From the NCBI RefSeq assembly GCF_024129865.1, contig NZ_JAMYFE010000037.1, positions 87,773 to 151,772 of the forward strand: a stretch of 64,000 bases of DNA, given 5' to 3'. Position 1 is the stretch's first letter; the number at the start of each line of letters is the position of its first letter. The notes under the pieces are model-generated. The model saw nothing but the letters and a program-made list of their open reading frames with translations, did not search any database and was not told the DNA's origin. Below are positions 18,347-27,137 of this stretch, piece by piece. This stretch comes from Stieleria tagensis. GTDB lineage: Bacteria > Planctomycetota > Planctomycetia > Pirellulales > Pirellulaceae. A program made the position numbers and the translations under genes.

Positions 18347-18355
18347 TGTGGAAAA
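18347..18355 (-). promoter_or_regulatory. DnaA-box-like site in the dnaA leader
   Basis: TGTGGAAAA on the plus strand is TTTTCCACA on the minus strand. It lies 78 nt before the dnaA start in a relatively AT-rich leader, a usual place for dnaA autoregulation. Confidence 0.5.
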
Positions 18356-18432
18356 CCGACTTGAAAAATTGACAAAGTGTTTAAGAATAGAGCACCGAGG
18401 TAGCTGTGCACTGCTAACCCGAATCTGTTCTT

Positions 18433-19542
18433 GTGAATTTATCGCCCACCACACCGACGATCGAAACGTTTCCGCTGGAGCGTCCGTTGCTACGTCAACG
18501 AACGCGAGATGCAAAACTTGCGCGACAACGGGCTGCTGCATCGTTGCAGTTTTTCATCGGTGGCGAAGAGAACCGGCTGGCGATGTTTGTCTGCCAGTCG
18601 GACGCAATGATCGGAATGGCCCAGCCAATTTTATTGATCGGACCATCGGGTTGTGGCAAATCGACCTTGGCGTTGCACTTGGCGGCTCGCTTGGCCGCAT
18701 CGATGTCATTGGGCGGTGATTCGACAGCGGTCAAACAGACTGTCGCCACCGACTTTGCCCGTGAGTATGCCGAAGCGGTGGCGGCCGACGATCTATTGCC
18801 GCTGCGTGAATCGATTGACGAAGCACCGATTGTGGTGATTGACGATCTGCATTCGCTAACCGGCAAGTCGCCAGCGCAAAATGAATTGTCGGTACGCATT
18901 GACCGTCGCATCGCGGCTGGGAAACCGACGATCGTCACCAGCAAACGGCTGCCCTCGGAAACCCGTGGTATACGCCCCCAGTTGGCCAGCCGCTGTGTCA
19001 GTGGTCTGACCATTCCGATCCACTTGCCCGCCAGTGAAAGCCGGATCACGATTCTGCGCGAATTGGCGCTGCTGCGTGGCGTGCCCTTGTCCGATGATTT
19101 GATCGGATTGCTGAACGCCGGCTTGCGACCCGAGCTATCGGTGTTGGCTCTGGATGCGGCGATCAAACAAGTTGATTTGTATTGCCGGATGAATTCCTGT
19201 CCCCCGGAAATCGCAGCGGTGCAGTCCGCCATCAATTCGGCCGGCCAGGGCGATGACATCGATTTGGGAAAAATCACTCGCGTTGTCGCAAAAATTTGGG
19301 GCCATCGCACCAAAGACCTTCGCAGCGGATCGCGTAAACAATCGGTCGTCCGCGCCCGTTCGCTCGCGATGCTGTTAGCCCGCCAAATGACGCCCAACAG
19401 TTTGGACGCAATCGGTGACTACTTTGGCGGCCGCGACCATTCCACGGTGCTTCACGCGATTCGCAAGACCGAATCGCTGCTCGAACAAGACGGTGATCTC
19501 AGCCGGATGATGCACGAAGCCACCGAGAAACTCGCTGCCTAG
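18433..19542 (+). CDS. dnaA: Chromosomal replication initiator DnaA, short divergent form
   Basis: 369 residues from a GTG start, against about 440-470 in most bacteria. The AAA+ domain III has Walker A GPSGCGKS at 70-77 (not the usual G-x-x-G-L-G-K-T-H), Walker B IVVIDDLHSL around 133-142, and TSKRLPSETRGIRPQLASRC as sensor/arginine-finger region. Domain IV ends with DYFGGRDHSTVLHAIRKTE (GRDHST at 333-338), the DnaA-box-binding signature. Domain I, which binds DnaB and loaders in other bacteria, is absent: only about 50 residues precede the AAA+ core. It is followed by dnaN after a 516-nt gap that looks like the origin. Confidence 0.9.
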   Translation: MNLSPTTPTIETFPLERPLLRQRTRDAKLARQRAAASLQFFIGGEENRLAMFVCQSDAMIGMAQPILLIGPSGCGKSTLALHLAARLAASMSLGGDSTAVKQTVATDFAREYAEAVAADDLLPLRESIDEAPIVVIDDLHSLTGKSPAQNELSVRIDRRIAAGKPTIVTSKRLPSETRGIRPQLASRCVSGLTIPIHLPASESRITILRELALLRGVPLSDDLIGLLNAGLRPELSVLALDAAIKQVDLYCRMNSCPPEIAAVQSAINSAGQGDDIDLGKITRVVAKIWGHRTKDLRSGSRKQSVVRARSLAMLLARQMTPNSLDAIGDYFGGRDHSTVLHAIRKTESLLEQDGDLSRMMHEATEKLAA

Positions 19543-19559
19543 CTTGTCACTCACTCTGG

Positions 19560-19618
19560 CGTAGCGGGGCCGCCAGGTGTTTCTGACACTCTGACCGACT
19601 GGACCCTGGCGGGACCAG
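19560..19618 (+). repeat. GC-rich hairpin repeat (GGGCC-GCCAGG family), copy in the origin region
   Basis: Arms GGGGCCGCCAGG and CCCTGGCGGGACC flank a 30-nt centre. It resembles, in reverse orientation, the hairpin at 43173-43237 in both arms and in the flanking CGTAGC, so the two belong to one repeat family. It follows the dnaA stop by about 20 nt and may also act as a terminator, although no T run follows. Confidence 0.55.
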
Positions 19619-19813
19619 CGACGCTGAATTCAGCGACGTGAATGGCTTTTTTTCGCTGCTTGAAAACTATTTTGCCCGTGGAAAACCTGTCAGATGGCCG
19701 TCTGATTTCGGCCTGTGCATTTGTCTGTCGCTTCGGTCGCTGCCAGTGGCTGTGTCATTGACTGTCAGCCGATCGGGCGTTGCCTCACATTCCAGCGACA
19801 GGCCATCAACGCC

Positions 19814-19822
19814 TTTTCCACA
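19814..19822 (+). promoter_or_regulatory. DnaA-box-like site in dnaA-dnaN interval
   Basis: TTTTCCACA, identical to the two sites upstream of dnaA, 80 nt before the AT-rich tract at 19902-19942. Confidence 0.5.
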
Positions 19823-20058
19823 CCGCTGGTGTTCTTGTAAGTGTTTGAAAACAAAGACGTTAGCGTTTCAGAATGGCCGCCACGAACAGCATCTGCCGAT
19901 GCATTATGATAACGACGATAAATATATAAATCACTTAGTAAGAACTGACACCCAGACAGATCAACAGCCCAGCTCGCACCGGTGCTACCGAAACCGCGGG
20001 TTTGCGTTACAACATGGGCCAAGACCCCTGCTTCTCCCAAGCTGATTGCTTTGCATCC

Positions 20059-21177
20059 ATGAAGATCACTTGCTCACGCGAACCACTGACCAACGCCTTC
20101 TCCCTGGCCGCTAGCATCGCGCCCACTCGATCTCCCAAAGAGATCCTGCAGAACGTCAAGATCACGGCCAGCGGGGGCAAGCTCACGTTGACCGCCACCG
20201 ATATGGAAGTGGGCATTCGGTTGGAGGTTGAAGAGGGTGTGGAGATCGAAACCGAAGGCACCGCGTTGCTGCCGGTGCAACGAACCATGGCGATCTTGCG
20301 AGAGAGCAATGACGAGACGTTGACCTTGGAATCCAACGAATCTGGCATCGAGGTCCGGGGGGCCCGCAGCAAGTTCACTCTGCCGGGCAGCAATCCCGAC
20401 GAATTCCCACCGGTCGTGTCGTTCGACGAAGATAAATACCATGTGATTTCGTCGCGATTCTTTCGTAGCATGGTGCGGCGAACGGTGTTTGCAACCGATC
20501 CCGACAACAGCCGATTCGCGCTGGGCGGCGTGCTGTTGGAAATGACCGGTAACAGTGTCACAGCGGTTGGCACCGATGGGCGGCGACTGGCCTGTGTCGA
20601 GGGCGAGGGCGAATCGATCGGCGGGCACGAGACCACTGGCAACGGGACGATCGTGCCGACCCGTGCCATTCAGTTGATGGAGCGGGCGGTGGATGAAAAC
20701 GAAGACACCGTCGATGTCGCGGCCAGGGCAAGTGATTTGCTGCTGCGAACCAAGACCGCGGTGATTTATTCGCGATTGGTCGAGGGTCGTTACCCCAATT
20801 GGCGGCAGGTGTTGCCCAAGCGAGACGATGCGGTGCAGCTGGATATGACGGTCGGCCCGGTGTTCGCGGCGTTGCGTCAGGCGGCCATCGTCACCGATCA
20901 AGAAAGCCGTGGCATTGATTTCACGTTCGGCGACGGCACCTTGAAATTGGAAGCCAGCACCAAAGACATCGGCCAGTCGCAAATCGAACTGCCGGTCGCC
21001 TACGACGGCGAACCGATCACGTTGACCATGGATCACCGCTATTTGGCGGATTTCTGCAAAGTGCTTGATCGTGAGCAGAGTTTCCAGATCGAGATCGAAT
21101 CGGGCGCGTCACCGGCGCTGATGAGCACCGACGATGGCTATTCCTACGTCATCATGCCGATGTCCCGCGACCGCTAG
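20059..21177 (+). CDS. dnaN: DNA polymerase III beta subunit (sliding clamp)
   Basis: 372 residues from the ATG at 20059; the frame is open further upstream, but MKITCSREPLTNAFSLAASI is the normal clamp N-terminus. The three clamp domains are represented by text such as KLTLTATDMEVGIRLEVEEG, NSRFALGGVLLEMTGNSVTA with VGTDGRRLA, and the C-terminal YSYVIMPMSRDR (the usual ending is Y-V-V-M-P-M-R-L). The clamp tethers DNA polymerase to DNA. It follows the candidate origin and is probably expressed from its own promoter there. No recF follows, unlike the classic dnaA-dnaN-recF order. Confidence 0.96.
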   Translation: MKITCSREPLTNAFSLAASIAPTRSPKEILQNVKITASGGKLTLTATDMEVGIRLEVEEGVEIETEGTALLPVQRTMAILRESNDETLTLESNESGIEVRGARSKFTLPGSNPDEFPPVVSFDEDKYHVISSRFFRSMVRRTVFATDPDNSRFALGGVLLEMTGNSVTAVGTDGRRLACVEGEGESIGGHETTGNGTIVPTRAIQLMERAVDENEDTVDVAARASDLLLRTKTAVIYSRLVEGRYPNWRQVLPKRDDAVQLDMTVGPVFAALRQAAIVTDQESRGIDFTFGDGTLKLEASTKDIGQSQIELPVAYDGEPITLTMDHRYLADFCKVLDREQSFQIEIESGASPALMSTDDGYSYVIMPMSRDR

Positions 21178-21318
21178 CGGAAAAGCGTGGCGTCGGGGTT
21201 AAACGCGGCGGAGAAAAAAATTCGGGTTCGTGGTAGGATGACAGGCCGCCGGTGAGCCGACTGTATCGAGCCGGCCAAGCATTTCGCCTCCTCTTAGAAA
21301 AACCTTGGAATTGGACTC

Positions 21319-22311
21319 GTGAACGACGCATCATCTTCGGCTACGAACCAGCTAGATCAACTGAAACGATTCACCAAAGTGGTCGCTGACACGGGCGATT
21401 TCGAATCGATGCGGGAATTCGAACCGCAGGACGCTACCACCAACCCGTCACTGATCTTGGCCGCCTCGGGTCAACCGCAGTACAGCTACCTGATCGAACA
21501 GGCGATCGGAGAGCACGCCAAGGGTGGATTGAGCGGACAGCAGCGTCTGGACAGCATCATCAACCGAGTGTTGATCTTGTTCGGCAAAGAAATCTTGAAG
21601 ATTGTCCCCGGACGGGTGTCCACCGAAGTCGATGCGCGGTTGTCGTTCGACACCGCCGGCACGATCGATCTGGCCAAACGACTGATCGGTTTGTACGCCG
21701 ACGAAGGCATCGAGCGGGACCGAGTGCTGATCAAAATCGCTTCGACCTGGGAAGGCATCCGGGCAGCCGAGGTGCTGGAAAAGGAAGGCATCCATTGCAA
21801 TCTGACTCTGTTGTTTTCTCTACCGCAAGCGATCGCCTGTGCAGAGGCCAAGGTGCAATTGATCTCGCCATTCGTCGGCCGAATTTATGACTGGTACAAG
21901 AACTCGACGGGCAAAGAGTACAGCGGTGCGGATGACCCGGGTGTTCAATCGGTCGGCCAGATCTACGACTACTACAAAAAGTTCGGCTACAAAACGGAAG
22001 TGATGGGCGCTAGTTTCCGTAACATCGGTCAGATCACCGAGCTGGCCGGATGCGACCTGCTAACGATCAGCCCCAACCTGTTGGCCGAACTACAGGCCGG
22101 CACGGATCCGCTGGAACAGAAACTGGATGAAGCGACCGCCAAGCAGAGCGATGTCGAAAAGATCACGCTGGATGAAAAAACGTTCCGGTTCCAATTGAAC
22201 GAAGACGCGATGGCGACGGAAAAAACCGCCGAAGGCATTCGCAAGTTCGCCGCCGACATGGTCAAACTGGAACAGCTGATCAGCGAAAAAGCCGAAGTGC
22301 CAGTCGCCTAG
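21319..22311 (+). CDS. tal: Transaldolase
   Basis: 330 residues from a GTG start. Moves a dihydroxyacetone unit between sugar phosphates in the non-oxidative pentose phosphate pathway. The catalytic lysine is in [13 protein letters not shown] (Lys139, matching Lys132 of E. coli TalB), with DATTNPSLI near the N-terminus and [11 protein letters not shown] in the C-terminal half. Length and motifs match the TalB subfamily. It lies 141 nt after dnaN and 33 nt before a dciA-like gene. Confidence 0.95.
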   Translation: MNDASSSATNQLDQLKRFTKVVADTGDFESMREFEPQDATTNPSLILAASGQPQYSYLIEQAIGEHAKGGLSGQQRLDSIINRVLILFGKEILKIVPGRVSTEVDARLSFDTAGTIDLAKRLIGLYADEGIERDRVLIKIASTWEGIRAAEVLEKEGIHCNLTLLFSLPQAIACAEAKVQLISPFVGRIYDWYKNSTGKEYSGADDPGVQSVGQIYDYYKKFGYKTEVMGASFRNIGQITELAGCDLLTISPNLLAELQAGTDPLEQKLDEATAKQSDVEKITLDEKTFRFQLNEDAMATEKTAEGIRKFAADMVKLEQLISEKAEVPVA

Positions 22312-22344
22312 GTCAGGATTTCAGGACCAAGGAAACAGATTCAT

Positions 22345-22683
22345 TTGCCCAAACGCAAGCCAGCTGCAGCCAAGGCGGCAGCGGAGAAACCGAAAGTCCA
22401 ATCGATCGGGTCACTGGTGAACCAGTTGATTTCGCGGCGGGGGTACGCCCAAGTCGCGGCGACGGATCAGTTTCATCACGTGATCTCGGCGGCGGTCGGT
22501 CGAGACTTGGCGGGCGATGTCACGGTGGGCAAATTGAATCGAGGCGTGCTGAGAGTCTTTGCGAGTGACTCGGTGACGATCCAAGAACTGATGTTTCAAA
22601 AACGGGCGATCATTAAACGCATCGAAAAGGAATTGCCCGATGCCAAAGTCAACGACATCCGCTTTAAAGTCTTGACCCAGTGA
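22345..22683 (+). CDS. DciA-like (DUF721) protein, probable helicase loader/operator
   Basis: 112 residues from a TTG start preceded by AAGGAAAC. The core (IGSLVNQLISRRGYAQVA, then WxxVVG-like ISAAVGRDLAG and LRVFASDSVTIQELMFQKRA, ending in VNDIRFKV) matches DUF721, the family of DciA. In bacteria without DnaC or DnaI, DciA helps put the replicative helicase on DNA. The position near dnaA and dnaN supports that role. The first 25 residues are Lys/Ala/Pro-rich and likely disordered. Confidence 0.75.
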   Translation: MPKRKPAAAKAAAEKPKVQSIGSLVNQLISRRGYAQVAATDQFHHVISAAVGRDLAGDVTVGKLNRGVLRVFASDSVTIQELMFQKRAIIKRIEKELPDAKVNDIRFKVLTQ

Positions 22684-22699
22684 TTGGCGGGATAGTGAG

Positions 22700-24061
22700 T
22701 CAGTACCCCAGAGATCCCAACACGGCATAGCCAAAGAAGATCAAATACAGTCCGACCAGGAAACACGATTTCAACATCGTCAGGCGGAAATCTTTGGCCA
22801 ACACGCCCAGGGTGATCACGGTCATCGTCAGCAACAGGATCTGCAGCCCGAACAGACCGGGCATCGGTTTTCCGTCGACCACTAAATCGATCGGTTGCCC
22901 TTCGTTCAGAATGATGCCGGCGATCAAGGGCACCGACAGACAGATACAGATGTCAAAAATGTTGGATCCAAACGCATTGCTGACCGCTCCATCATCATCG
23001 CCACGTTTGGCTGCGGCGATCGACAACAAGGTATCCGGCACACTGCTAGCGGCGGCGGCCACGATCACAGCGACGAAAAACAGTGGCACGTTCAATGTTT
23101 CGGCGATCGACAGTGTGATCTCGACCAACCAAAAACAAGCCATGGCGGTAACGGCGGTCGAAGCGGCCAGGATCGCATAACCGACAGCCGGGCGAAGGTG
23201 GATGTCGAACCAGCCGAAAAACACGCCGGCGGTTTCCACATGCTCGGTCGAATCGGTTTCGGGATCGTCGTGATTGAGCTCGTGACGAACGTAGTCGATC
23301 AAACTAGGCGATGGACTGACGCCGGCTTGCGCGAGGGTCTGGCGAATTTGGTCGTCATCGGGACTCGGCAGTTGGCGAAGCGTCTCAATCGCTTCCAAAC
23401 GGGCCGCTCGGTACTTCAGGGCATCCAACCACAACCATGCCAGATAGATCCCGTACAGCAGGAACAAGACCGCAGCCAAATGCCATGACAATTGTTTTTG
23501 AAACAGAAAAGCGACCAGCACGATCTCGCAGACCAGAAACCAAAACCCGTCACGCGTGATGACTTTGCGGTCGATTTCGATCACCGGTTTCCAGTGCCGC
23601 GTCAGCGCGATCGTGATCCCACAAAACGCCGGAATCAGGATCATGTTGTAGACGGCCGACCCGGCACAGGTAGCAATCGTCGCGCCGAACCCTTCGCCGC
23701 TATTGTGAGCGGCTTGGCCGGCGGCCGGATCGGCGGCGGTAGTGATCACCACCATCACGAAAAACAGTCCCGTGAACAACTCGGGCAACGAACTGGCCAC
23801 CGCATCGAGCGTCGCACCACGCACGCTGCCGGGGATCCGCCAACGCTCGCCAAAATATTGTGCCGCATCGGCAAAGGGATCACAGGCTTGCCAGATCACG
23901 ATCGAAACCATCACGATCTGGAATCCTTCGAAGGCCAATTTGGAGACCATCGACGGTGCCACATTGATCCACAGGAAGCTGGCGACCAAACCGATCAGGC
24001 AGACCAGTGTGATCTTCACGGCCAGGTTGAATCGAGTTGTCGAAGAAGCGTTGTCAGTCAA
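22700..24061 (-). CDS. Sodium/calcium exchanger family (CaCA) cation antiporter
   Basis: About 453 residues from a TTG at 24061. The frame is open to 24562, but the extra part overlaps the divergent methyltransferase gene and is not membrane-like, so it was rejected. Two homologous halves of about five helices each are visible; each contains the family's acidic helix motif: DAVASSLPELFTGLFF in the first, AAASSVPDTLLSIAAAKRG with DDGAVSNAFGSNIFDICICL in the second. A long hydrophilic loop of about 80 residues with a charged stretch separates them. The protein exchanges Ca2+ or another cation against Na+ or H+ at the inner membrane; ion specificity is not readable. Confidence 0.85.
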   Translation of the reverse strand: MTDNASSTTRFNLAVKITLVCLIGLVASFLWINVAPSMVSKLAFEGFQIVMVSIVIWQACDPFADAAQYFGERWRIPGSVRGATLDAVASSLPELFTGLFFVMVVITTAADPAAGQAAHNSGEGFGATIATCAGSAVYNMILIPAFCGITIALTRHWKPVIEIDRKVITRDGFWFLVCEIVLVAFLFQKQLSWHLAAVLFLLYGIYLAWLWLDALKYRAARLEAIETLRQLPSPDDDQIRQTLAQAGVSPSPSLIDYVRHELNHDDPETDSTEHVETAGVFFGWFDIHLRPAVGYAILAASTAVTAMACFWLVEITLSIAETLNVPLFFVAVIVAAAASSVPDTLLSIAAAKRGDDDGAVSNAFGSNIFDICICLSVPLIAGIILNEGQPIDLVVDGKPMPGLFGLQILLLTMTVITLGVLAKDFRLTMLKSCFLVGLYLIFFGYAVLGSLGY

Positions 24062-24175
24062 ACCGCTGCCGGAGGATGGAGAAACGAAGCTTGGTGAGTG
24101 TAGGACGGCTGGAATCGGTGGGCGATGGGGCGCGACGATTCGTCTAGCTGGGTATCGGTTGCTATGATTGCGCTG

Positions 24176-24883
24176 ATGAGTACCACCGAACATGGCGCTG
24201 CGCCACAAGAACTGTTGAAGATAGCCAATGAGCTGCTCGATTGGCGATGGGATGACACCCCGATCGCGGGACAAACCTGGCCGCTGGCCGTGGCGGCGGA
24301 CCCAGATGCGATGCTGATCGAAGCCTGTGAGCGACAGGATGCCGGCGAGAGCGGTGTGATCGACCCATTTTGGGCGGCCACTTGGCGAGCCGCAGCGGGG
24401 TTGGACCAGTACTTGGATCGCATCGAAGTGTCTGGAAAAAAGGTTCTCGAGCTGGGGTGTGGAACCGGTCATGCCGGAATCTCCGCAGCGCTTCGGGGCG
24501 GCCAAGTGACACTCACAGACGGCGTCGAAGATCCATTGCATCTGGTGCGGCTCAGCAGCCATGGAATCGCCGATCGTTGTGATATTCGCCGATTGCGGTT
24601 CGGAATCGATCGACTGGAACAGCGGTACCCGATCATCTTGGGCAGCGATGTCACCTACCTGCGGCAGCTGTGGCCAGAGCTAGAACAGTGTTTGAACGAT
24701 CACCTGGAACCAGGCGGTGTGGCACTGTTAAGCGATCCCTATCGAATCATCGCCAATGAGTTTCGACAGTGGATCGGTAAGCGGCCCTGGCAATACGTCG
24801 AACACAAGATCGAGATGAAAGACGACCCCCAGCACCCCATCCGAGTGATGGAGTTGCGAGCCAGTCCAGCGACCGTGTCTTGA
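24176..24883 (+). CDS. Class I SAM-dependent methyltransferase
   Basis: 235 residues from the ATG at 24176 (the frame opens at 24125). SAM-binding motif I is KVLELGCGTGHAGISAAL, and the acidic end of strand 2 is VTLTDGVEDPL. IILGSDVTYLRQLWPELEQC fits the post-IV segment of the Methyltransf_16 (protein lysine methyltransferase-like) group. The substrate is unknown. It is divergent from the antiporter with 114 nt between the starts, enough for two promoters. Confidence 0.8.
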   Translation: MSTTEHGAAPQELLKIANELLDWRWDDTPIAGQTWPLAVAADPDAMLIEACERQDAGESGVIDPFWAATWRAAAGLDQYLDRIEVSGKKVLELGCGTGHAGISAALRGGQVTLTDGVEDPLHLVRLSSHGIADRCDIRRLRFGIDRLEQRYPIILGSDVTYLRQLWPELEQCLNDHLEPGGVALLSDPYRIIANEFRQWIGKRPWQYVEHKIEMKDDPQHPIRVMELRASPATVS

Positions 24884-24893
24884 AGTAGCGTTT

Positions 24894-25007
24894 TTGCGTG
24901 GGGCATTGGTTTTTGGTAACCCGACGCGTGAGCGAGGGATCCCGCTAACACCCTAAATCCCTCGCTGACGCGTCGGGTTACCGTAAAAGCGCAGGCTTCA
25001 AAACTCA
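24894..25007 (-). repeat. Palindromic interspersed repeat (RRVSEGF-type), copy 2
   Basis: Arms GGTAACCCGACGCGTGAGCG with GAGGGAT (24915-24940) and the matching right arm 24957-24982 form a 26-bp stem with one mismatch around a 16-nt loop. The element is the reverse orientation of the one at 10151-10260, including the GCGTGGGGCAT flank. It lies between convergent methyltransferase and moeA genes, where it could fold into a transcript-ending or mRNA-protecting hairpin. Confidence 0.85.
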
Positions 25008-25011
25008 CACG

Positions 25012-26220
25012 CTACGCCCATCGATAAAACGGCCAATCGCCGGCGGTCGCGGTCATTGGCGGCAGACAGACATAACCATCGCTGTTTGCCAGCGCGACCA
25101 AGTCACCCGAACCCTGGTGGCTGACCCACTGGGCATTGCCAGGATCGGTCATTCGCACCAGCGGCATCGAATGTAACGGGATTGGTTTGGACGGTGGTTG
25201 GTCGACGCGGACCATGGATGGCAACGGCAACCAATCCCGTTTGCCGGCGATCTTGTTTAGCAGTGGCAGCAAAAAGCGATGCGCGTTGATGGTCGCGCTG
25301 ACCGGGTTACCCGGCAATCCCAACAATAATTTTCCCGCATCGGTCGCCGCACCCAAGATCGGTTTACCAGGCCGGATCGGCAAACCATGGAACACGATTT
25401 GGCCACCGGCTTGGGCGATGGTATCGGGGACATAGTCATAGTCGCCTTTGGAAACACCACCGGTCATCACCACAGCATCCGCGTCGTTCAAGCATTCCGA
25501 GAGTGTTTCCAGAAGTGCCAGGCGGTCATCAGCGGCGTGGCGCACCACAGCCAGTTCGACAGCGGGGTTCTGTTCCAACATCGCTTGAATCGCGGCGCGA
25601 TTGCTGTTTCGCAGTTGCCAAGGATGCAATTCACGCACCGCTGGATCGACGACTTCGTTGCCGCTGGTCAGCAAGGCAACTTTAACGCGGCGAAAAACGG
25701 TCGGACTAACACAGCCAAAGTTAGCCAGTCCAGCGGCGACCGCGGGTGTGATCGAAAGCGCGGACTGCAGGACTTGGTCATCGGTCACAGCGTTTTCACC
25801 ACGGCGTCGAATGTGGCTGCCAGCGACGGTGGATTCAATCGCGCTGTCCAAAAACCGGATCGACGTGTCCATTTCCTCGGTGTCTTCGCGTTTGACGATC
25901 GCTTCACAGCCAGCCGGAAGGATCGCACCGGTAAAAATGCGAACGACGTTTCCGGGCACCATTTCCGGTGGCGGGCTTCCGGCGCAGCTTTCACCGCTGA
26001 TCGGGACATCGGCAGCGGTCTGCAAATCAGACAACCGAATCGCATAGCCATCCATCGCCGAAACGTCGGCAGCTGGGCTGTCGCGGTCGGCCACGATTGG
26101 CTGAGCCAGAATGCGTCCGATCGAGTTGGCAACCGACTCGGTCTCGGTCACCCCAGCCAATCGTTCGCCCAACGTTCGCAGGGCGGAATCAGGATCAGAG
26201 AAAGCGAAGGCAGAATTCAT
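25012..26220 (-). CDS. moeA: Molybdopterin molybdenumtransferase
   Basis: 402 residues. Inserts molybdenum into adenylylated molybdopterin. Visible MoeA text: SPAADVSAMDGYAIR near residue 50, VRIFTGAILPAGCEAIVKRE, VALLTSGNEVV, MTGGVSKGDYDYVPD and LLGLPGNPVSATI. The start overlaps the mobA stop by 4 nt (ATGA). Together with mobA and the tetrapyrrole gene upstream it forms a cofactor operon, which suggests supply of a molybdo- and sirohaem-dependent path such as nitrate assimilation, though no such enzyme is in the window. Confidence 0.95.
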   Translation of the reverse strand: MNSAFAFSDPDSALRTLGERLAGVTETESVANSIGRILAQPIVADRDSPAADVSAMDGYAIRLSDLQTAADVPISGESCAGSPPPEMVPGNVVRIFTGAILPAGCEAIVKREDTEEMDTSIRFLDSAIESTVAGSHIRRRGENAVTDDQVLQSALSITPAVAAGLANFGCVSPTVFRRVKVALLTSGNEVVDPAVRELHPWQLRNSNRAAIQAMLEQNPAVELAVVRHAADDRLALLETLSECLNDADAVVMTGGVSKGDYDYVPDTIAQAGGQIVFHGLPIRPGKPILGAATDAGKLLLGLPGNPVSATINAHRFLLPLLNKIAGKRDWLPLPSMVRVDQPPSKPIPLHSMPLVRMTDPGNAQWVSHQGSGDLVALANSDGYVCLPPMTATAGDWPFYRWA

Positions 26221-26813
26221 TCGTTGATCGAAGGGGGTGTGAGATCCGTCGGTGAGTTGACATTGCGACAGGCCGCAGCGCCTAGCGGCACAGGCACGAT
26301 GTCGCGGTCCCGCAGATAGCGCTGCAGTCCAAATTGCCCCCGCTCAATCGCAGCCCGCAGCGAGGGCGCAGATTGAATGGGATAGATCGCGATCAGCGGT
26401 TCCAGGTACGACGCATCGGGTTCCGCGATCGCGCAGACGATGTTGTCCGGATGGCATCGATGGGTGTCAATCAATGTTTGCAAATCGTGCACGGCCAAAT
26501 CCGGTGTATCGACCGGGTTGATCAAACAGCCCGCAAATCGGTGCAGCCTGGCGTGTTCCAGCGCCATCAGAATGCCGGAGATGGGGCCATGGGAATCGGG
26601 CGGATCCACCAGCGTCGGGTGCGGTGACTCGCGGGGTGTGGCAGCCGACAGGCAAACCGCCGGACACAGTTCGGCCAGTCGCTGGCAGGCCAAATCCAGG
26701 TACGATCGACCATCGGGGGCGATCAAATCCGCTTTGTCACGGCCCATCCGCAAGGAACGTCCGCCACACAAGACGACGCCTAACAATGTGAGATCGGAAA
26801 TCGTCACACCCAT
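26217..26813 (-). CDS. mobA: Molybdenum cofactor guanylyltransferase
   Basis: 198 residues. Transfers GMP from GTP to molybdopterin to make the bis-MGD type cofactor. The nucleotide-binding start is LLGVVLCGGRSLRMGRDKAD with the catalytic lysine, followed by DPPDSHGPISGI and a short NPVDTPDL (metal-binding Asp). It overlaps moeA downstream by 4 nt and follows a CMD-like gene by 3 nt. Confidence 0.92.
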   Translation of the reverse strand: MGVTISDLTLLGVVLCGGRSLRMGRDKADLIAPDGRSYLDLACQRLAELCPAVCLSAATPRESPHPTLVDPPDSHGPISGILMALEHARLHRFAGCLINPVDTPDLAVHDLQTLIDTHRCHPDNIVCAIAEPDASYLEPLIAIYPIQSAPSLRAAIERGQFGLQRYLRDRDIVPVPLGAAACRNVNSPTDLTPPSINE

Positions 26814-26816
26814 CGC

Positions 26817-27137
26817 CTATCGGTCGGGGTTCTTTTTCTCGACCACGTCTTCCACCCACGACTTGGCACGCATCATGGTTGGAAATCCGATCGTCGGCGC
26901 CGCGAGCAGGGCGACGTGGCGTAGATCGTCTTTCACACAGCCGGCTTCCAATGCTTTGCGGCAGTGTGAATGCGCAGCGCCTTCGAGTCCGGCGCCCAAT
27001 GAGATCGCCAATTTGACCAACGCCACTTCACGCTCCGAAAGCGGACCGGCCTGTTTGGCCGCCAGCCCGAATGACTCGTAGGCCTGCATCAGATCCGGAT
27101 AGTCAACGTGCATCTGTTTGTAGGGTTTGGGAATCAT
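26817..27137 (-). CDS. Carboxymuconolactone decarboxylase/AhpD-like family protein
   Basis: 106 residues. The helical core LSEREVALVKLAISLGAGLE then GAAHSHCRKALEAGCVKDDL is typical of CMD/AhpD folds. AhpD-type members use a C-x-x-C pair; here one cysteine lies in HSHC and the next nine residues on, so a peroxidase role is doubtful. The start overlaps the stop of the CobA-HemD gene by 4 nt, making it part of that operon. Actual function unknown. Confidence 0.8.
   Translation of the reverse strand: MIPKPYKQMHVDYPDLMQAYESFGLAAKQAGPLSEREVALVKLAISLGAGLEGAAHSHCRKALEAGCVKDDLRHVALLAAPTIGFPTMMRAKSWVEDVVEKKNPDR

Larger units (their letters stand above)
19543..20058. other. Candidate oriC between dnaA and dnaN
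   Basis: 516 nt without a convincing gene. It holds a palindromic repeat at 19560-19618, a DnaA-box-like CGTGGAAAA at 19677-19685 (one more mismatch), an exact TTTTCCACA at 19814-19822, and an AT-rich stretch at 19902-19942 (ATTATGATAACGACGATAAA then TATATAAATCACTTAG) that could be the unwinding element. The dnaA-dnaN interval with boxes and an AT-rich tract is the usual oriC layout in many bacteria. Few boxes are visible, and the boxes upstream of dnaA may form part of a bipartite origin. Confidence 0.5.

Noticed and set aside
20074..21036. 320-residue frame opposite dnaN
   Set aside because: Shadow of the high-GC dnaN gene; no protein-like motifs.
24062..24562. N-terminal extension of the cation antiporter frame
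   Set aside because: It overlaps the divergent methyltransferase and lacks membrane segments; the antiporter homology starts at about 24061.
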